A stretch of 10,240 bases of DNA from Porphyromonas sp. GTDB taxonomy: Bacteria > Bacteroidota > Bacteroidia > Bacteroidales > Porphyromonadaceae. This document shows, in pieces, positions 7,350 through 10,240 of the stretch. The notes beneath the pieces were generated by a model that searched no databases, was not told the origin of the DNA, and saw only the letters and a program-made list of their open reading frames with translations. Position 1 is the first letter of the stretch; each line of letters begins with the position of its first letter. Made by a program: the position numbers and the translations under genes. The DNA lies in the NCBI GenBank assembly GCA_029983495.1, contig JASBZJ010000057.1, forward strand, positions 1-10,240, read 5' to 3'.

Positions 7350-8327
7350 TTAAGGGTTTGTACGACAGTAGGTAGCACGTAATACAATGGCAACAATGAG
7401 TAGAATAAAAGCTATGCAAGCCCAAGCGAAATATAACTCTCGGTAAGCTTCAAAGCTCTTTGTTAGCAGTCGGCTTTTTTCCAGTTCATCGATTTTTTTG
7501 TAGATTTCCTCAAGGCTTTTATTATCGGTAGCCCTGTAATAAGCACCGCCTGTAACATTGGCTATTTGTTTTAGCGAAGCTTCGTCTATTTCAACTTTTA
7601 CTTTTTCGTAAACAGTTCCAAAAGCAGCCTGAATGGGGAAAGTAGCTTCGCCATAAGTACCAACGGCAATAGTGTAAATGCGTATCCCTAAGCTACTGGC
7701 AATCGAAGCTGCCGTATTAGGCGTAATACTACCCATATTGTTGGTACCATCAGTTAGCAGTACAATAATTTTGCTTTTTGTTTTACTATCTTTTAGTCGC
7801 GAGCATGCCGAGGCTATTCCCATCCCAATAGCTGTACCATCGTCAAGTAGCCCTAGTTCAACACCCTCTAAACGGTTTAGTAATGTTGTGTGGTCGGTTG
7901 TAAGGGGGCAACGAGTAAAGCTTTCGCCTGCAAAAACCACAAGTCCAATATTATCGTTGGGGCGTTTTGAAATAAAATCAGCTGCTACTGTTTTAGCTGC
8001 CTCAAACCTATTAGGTTCAAGATCCATTGCCATCATACTACCACTTGCATCAAGTGCCAACATAATATCTATTCCCTCGATCTTCTTTTCATTAATACTG
8101 CTAGTATCGCGCGGACGGGCAAGCGCAACAATAATAAAAGCAAATGCTAAAAGTTCGAGAATAAACGGAGCGTGACGCATATAAACACGAAAGCCCCCTC
8201 CCATAAGTCGATAGGATGAAGGCAAGTGTAAAGTAGCTTGTTTCTTTTGGAAAACAAGAATATAAATAAGAGCTACGAGGGGAACTAAAAGGAGTAGCCA
8301 CAATAGTTTAGGGTATAAAAAACTCAT
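7350..8327 (-). CDS. batA: BatA: membrane-anchored VWA-domain protein
   Basis: BatA has a BatA-type N-terminus (MSFLYPKLLWLLLLVPLVAL), with membrane segments at about 8-25 and 53-70 (ending VALARP), a VWA domain (about 85-290) and a final membrane segment (about 300-317). The MIDAS residues D93-A-S95-G-S97, T165 (DDGTAI) and D193 (LTDGT) are all present. The second-strand motif NIGLVVFAGESFTRCPLT is characteristic. The paralogous BatB has the same layout, so the pair probably arose by duplication and may work as a heteromer (inference). The ATG is coupled to the upstream stop (ATGA). The length of 325 aa is typical. Confidence 0.92.
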   Translation of the reverse strand: MSFLYPKLLWLLLLVPLVALIYILVFQKKQATLHLPSSYRLMGGGFRVYMRHAPFILELLAFAFIIVALARPRDTSSINEKKIEGIDIMLALDASGSMMAMDLEPNRFEAAKTVAADFISKRPNDNIGLVVFAGESFTRCPLTTDHTTLLNRLEGVELGLLDDGTAIGMGIASACSRLKDSKTKSKIIVLLTDGTNNMGSITPNTAASIASSLGIRIYTIAVGTYGEATFPIQAAFGTVYEKVKVEIDEASLKQIANVTGGAYYRATDNKSLEEIYKKIDELEKSRLLTKSFEAYRELYFAWACIAFILLIVAIVLRATYCRTNP

Positions 8328-9247
8328 GGCTTAACAGCGTCACTGGTATTTTGGGTTTTATATATTTCATCGGCTATGCGTATAACCTCTTGCTTATCTA
8401 TACTTTTCTGTTCCGTTGAAAAGTAGCTACGAGCAAACTTTGCATAATCGAATCGTTGTAGTAAGGCTTTATGTTCGGCAAGCAATTTAAGTAATTGTTT
8501 TGTACTCATCTCCAATGCCTTGGGGATAGTTGTTTCTGAAAGGTACTCGCGCATTGTATGGTCGAGTTCAGTATAAAATAGTAATGGCTCCTCTGTTTCA
8601 GAAAGAGATGATAACCTAGCTTTAAGCTTTTCGAGAGGAGTAATTGGATTTTTCAATAACGCCTCTTGTGGCTTTAGAAGAAGCCTTTGTCGATGCTGGC
8701 GAATAAGGTAGCGCACTAAAAATATTCCCCCTATAAGCAAAGCTATACCTATTAGCCAAGGTAACCCAATTAGGAATATCTCTTTAAAGGAGTATGGTAG
8801 CTTCCATGTTTGCTTAATGGGGTAATACTTCTCGGGGTTATTTACATCTACCTTTGGAAGAGTAACTTTTAGGTAAAGCGGGTCGGCAAATACTTCCTTC
8901 CCTTTTACACGCACACCAAAAGCTGGTATAACCACCATTGTAGAATCAAAGGAGGTTATTACCATTTCGGCGGTTATTTCCTTTACCTTGTTATCGATTT
9001 TAACGGTGTCTGTTACGGTAAACGACAAGGGTTCGGCATGATGTATTGCGGAATCGGGTGGAACAATTAGTAGCGTATTTTCCAAGTCCTCAGTTCGTAT
9101 CTTCAACGTAACTAAGGCTTGTTCGCCAATAGCTATTTCACCTCTGTCAAGCGAAGTTGTAATTGAAACATCCTGAGCATGACCATTACAAAAAAAACTC
9201 GCTAGGGTAGCAACAAGTATTATGGGAAACAGAAGAATTCTTTTCAT
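8324..9247 (-). CDS. BatD-like membrane protein between DUF58 and BatA
   Basis: No firm name is given. It has a signal peptide (1-24, GHA/QDV), an exported beta-strand domain (about 25-132), a membrane segment (about 156-180), a basic stop-transfer (RQHRQR) and a cytoplasmic helical domain (about 200-300). The order is the same as in BatD but the exported part is much shorter. The tail shares FYxxLx6YLS with BatD at identical spacing (F224 to S237 here, F509 to S522 in BatD), then an Ile-Pro. A gene of this kind between the DUF58 gene and batA is common in Bacteroidetes bat operons and is often left as hypothetical. Both ends overlap neighbours by 4 nt (ATGA). It may pair with BatA/BatB in the membrane (inference). 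Confidence 0.75.
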   Translation of the reverse strand: MKRILLFPIILVATLASFFCNGHAQDVSITTSLDRGEIAIGEQALVTLKIRTEDLENTLLIVPPDSAIHHAEPLSFTVTDTVKIDNKVKEITAEMVITSFDSTMVVIPAFGVRVKGKEVFADPLYLKVTLPKVDVNNPEKYYPIKQTWKLPYSFKEIFLIGLPWLIGIALLIGGIFLVRYLIRQHRQRLLLKPQEALLKNPITPLEKLKARLSSLSETEEPLLFYTELDHTMREYLSETTIPKALEMSTKQLLKLLAEHKALLQRFDYAKFARSYFSTEQKSIDKQEVIRIADEIYKTQNTSDAVKP

Positions 9248-10158
9248 CGGTGCGAAAATAGCTTAAGTAAGGCAACGGCAAAGTCATCGCCAGTGGCAAC
9301 TTCAACAAAGTTTATTCCGTACTGTCGGAGGGCTTTTCTTCTTCTGTCGCGCGAAGCAATGTACTGTTCGTGATAGTTTTTTATAACACGTTTCGACGAG
9401 GTGTTTACCCATTTAGTTGCTCCTGTTTCGGGGTCTTCGAAACGGACCAGCCCCATAGGGGTAATGCTTTCTTCTCTACGGTCGTGCACAACAATGGCCG
9501 ATAGATCGTGCCTTAGGGCTGCTAACCGTAAAGCGTGTTGATAACCATCGGGCGAACCATAGGTGGAAAAGTCGCTAATTAAAAAGGTCGTTGAGCGTTT
9601 CTTTATAATGCGATTTAAAAAAGCTAGTGGAACTTGGGGTGCAGTTCCTCGTCCTAAAGGGGTGAAGAATAGAATTTCGCGAATGATGTATAGAATATGA
9701 CGTCTACCTTTTGCTGGCGGAATGTACTTTTCTACTCGATCGGAGAACAGTATTACACCTACTTTATCCTTGTTTTCAATTGCCGAAAAGGCTAATGTTG
9801 CGGCAATTTCGGCAACTAAGGCACGTTTTGTTTCATTAAATGTTCCAAACGAAAGGCTGGCACTTACATCGATCAGAAGCATTACCGTAAGCTCACGTTC
9901 TTCCTCAAATACCTTTACAAAGGGGCGATCGTATCGTGCTGTTACATTCCAATCAATATCCCTTACATCATCGCCATACTGATATTCACGAACTTCGCTA
10001 AAGGCCATACCTCTGCCTTTGAAGGCTGTTTTGTACTGACCTGCAAAGTGCTCCTGCGAAAGGCCACGGGCTTTAATTTCTATTCGCCTAACCTTTTTTA
10101 GGAGGTCGCCTGTGGCAACGGTATTATTATCCTCCATAACAGCTTTGGGGTTAGTCAT
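9244..10158 (-). CDS. DUF58 family protein with VWA-like fold
   Basis: This is a soluble cytoplasmic protein with no signal peptide or membrane segment. The hallmark block is complete: GRGMAFSEVREYQYGDDVRD, then IDWNVTAR, then VKVFEEERELTVMLLIDVSA (residues 48-100). A VWA-like core follows with a MIDAS-type D97-V-S99-A-S101 and D196 in ISDFS. Proteins of this type are encoded next to MoxR ATPases in many bacteria and are thought to be their VWA-type partners. The ATG at 10158 shares its A with the moxR stop (TAATG), which argues for this start. Met8 (10137) would give an N-terminus closer to the usual family form, so the first seven residues are uncertain. The function is unresolved at the biochemical level. 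Confidence 0.88.
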   Translation of the reverse strand: MTNPKAVMEDNNTVATGDLLKKVRRIEIKARGLSQEHFAGQYKTAFKGRGMAFSEVREYQYGDDVRDIDWNVTARYDRPFVKVFEEERELTVMLLIDVSASLSFGTFNETKRALVAEIAATLAFSAIENKDKVGVILFSDRVEKYIPPAKGRRHILYIIREILFFTPLGRGTAPQVPLAFLNRIIKKRSTTFLISDFSTYGSPDGYQHALRLAALRHDLSAIVVHDRREESITPMGLVRFEDPETGATKWVNTSSKRVIKNYHEQYIASRDRRRKALRQYGINFVEVATGDDFAVALLKLFSHR

Positions 10159-10240
10159 TAGGGAACTTGAACCTTGTCAATAATTTGCGTTATCATTTGG
10201 TCGGCTGTAATATTATTAGCTTCAGCTTCGTAGCTCTGTC
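10158..10240 (-). CDS. MoxR-type AAA+ ATPase, C-terminal fragment (cut by window edge)
   Basis: Only the last 26 codons are visible, read from 10238 and stopping with TAA at 10160-10158. The peptide QSYEAEANNITADQMI, ending DKVQVP, resembles the lid-domain end of Bacteroidetes MoxR ATPases (SYEAEA...IT...I...I...V.VP). The place just upstream of a DUF58 gene in a bat operon supports this. No Walker motifs can be checked. The stop codon overlaps the next start (TAATG), so the genes are translationally coupled. Confidence 0.72.
   Translation of the reverse strand, partial: QSYEAEANNITADQMITQIIDKVQVP

Noticed and set aside
7324..7425. Upstream extension of the batB frame by 34 codons
   Set aside because: It would overlap batA by 76 nt and add a Cys/His-rich peptide before the normal membrane-anchor start. 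The ATG at 7323 matches the family.
7678..8175. A 165-codon open frame on the plus strand opposite batA
   Set aside because: It lies wholly inside batA, whose domain and motifs are unmistakable. The antisense translation is low-complexity Ser/Leu/Ile-rich with no family features.

Overview
The window looks like chromosomal DNA of a Bacteroidota bacterium, most likely class Bacteroidia and probably order Bacteroidales. The reasons are a near-complete Bacteroidetes-type aerotolerance (bat) operon, a secreted leucine-rich-repeat protein with a type IX secretion (T9SS) C-terminal tail, and a promoter-like TAnnTTTG element with no Shine-Dalgarno sequence before that gene. No RNA gene, insertion sequence, CRISPR array or integrase was recognised.

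Layout. Positions 1-390 hold no convincing gene. They contain a C9 homopolymer, an inverted repeat and a candidate sigma-ABfr promoter. Positions 391-2190 (+) encode a secreted 599-residue protein with a signal peptide, an EF-hand-like loop, 13 gapless 21-residue leucine-rich repeats, a beta-repeat-like segment and a T9SS sorting domain. A 67-bp convergent gap follows.

From 2258 to the right edge everything is on the minus strand and forms one tightly packed transcription unit. In the direction of transcription it contains the end of a MoxR-type AAA+ ATPase (cut by the window edge), a DUF58 protein, a membrane-anchored BatD-like protein, BatA, BatB, BatC, BatD, BatE and a PAP2-type membrane phosphatase. 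Successive junctions are TAATG (1-nt overlap), ATGA (4 nt), ATGA, a 26-nt gap, ATGA, a 7-nt overlap, ATGA and a 5-nt gap. This implies strong translational coupling. No promoter for the operon lies in the window, so it starts beyond the right edge.

How the genes work together (established knowledge plus inference). MoxR ATPases are thought to act as chaperones on von Willebrand factor A (VWA) proteins. Here three proteins carry MIDAS-like metal sites: the DUF58 protein in the cytoplasm, and BatA and BatB in the membrane. BatC and BatE bring TPR scaffolds. BatD and the BatD-like protein bring exported beta domains tied by one membrane segment to similar cytoplasmic helical domains. The parts look like an envelope-spanning assembly or maturation complex. 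Its molecular substrate is not known to me and is not revealed by the sequence. The family is known from Bacteroides fragilis aerotolerance work, so the system itself is not new. The more notable details are the paired BatD-like domains, the cysteine ladder in the LRR protein and the C-terminally extended PAP2 enzyme coupled to the operon's end.
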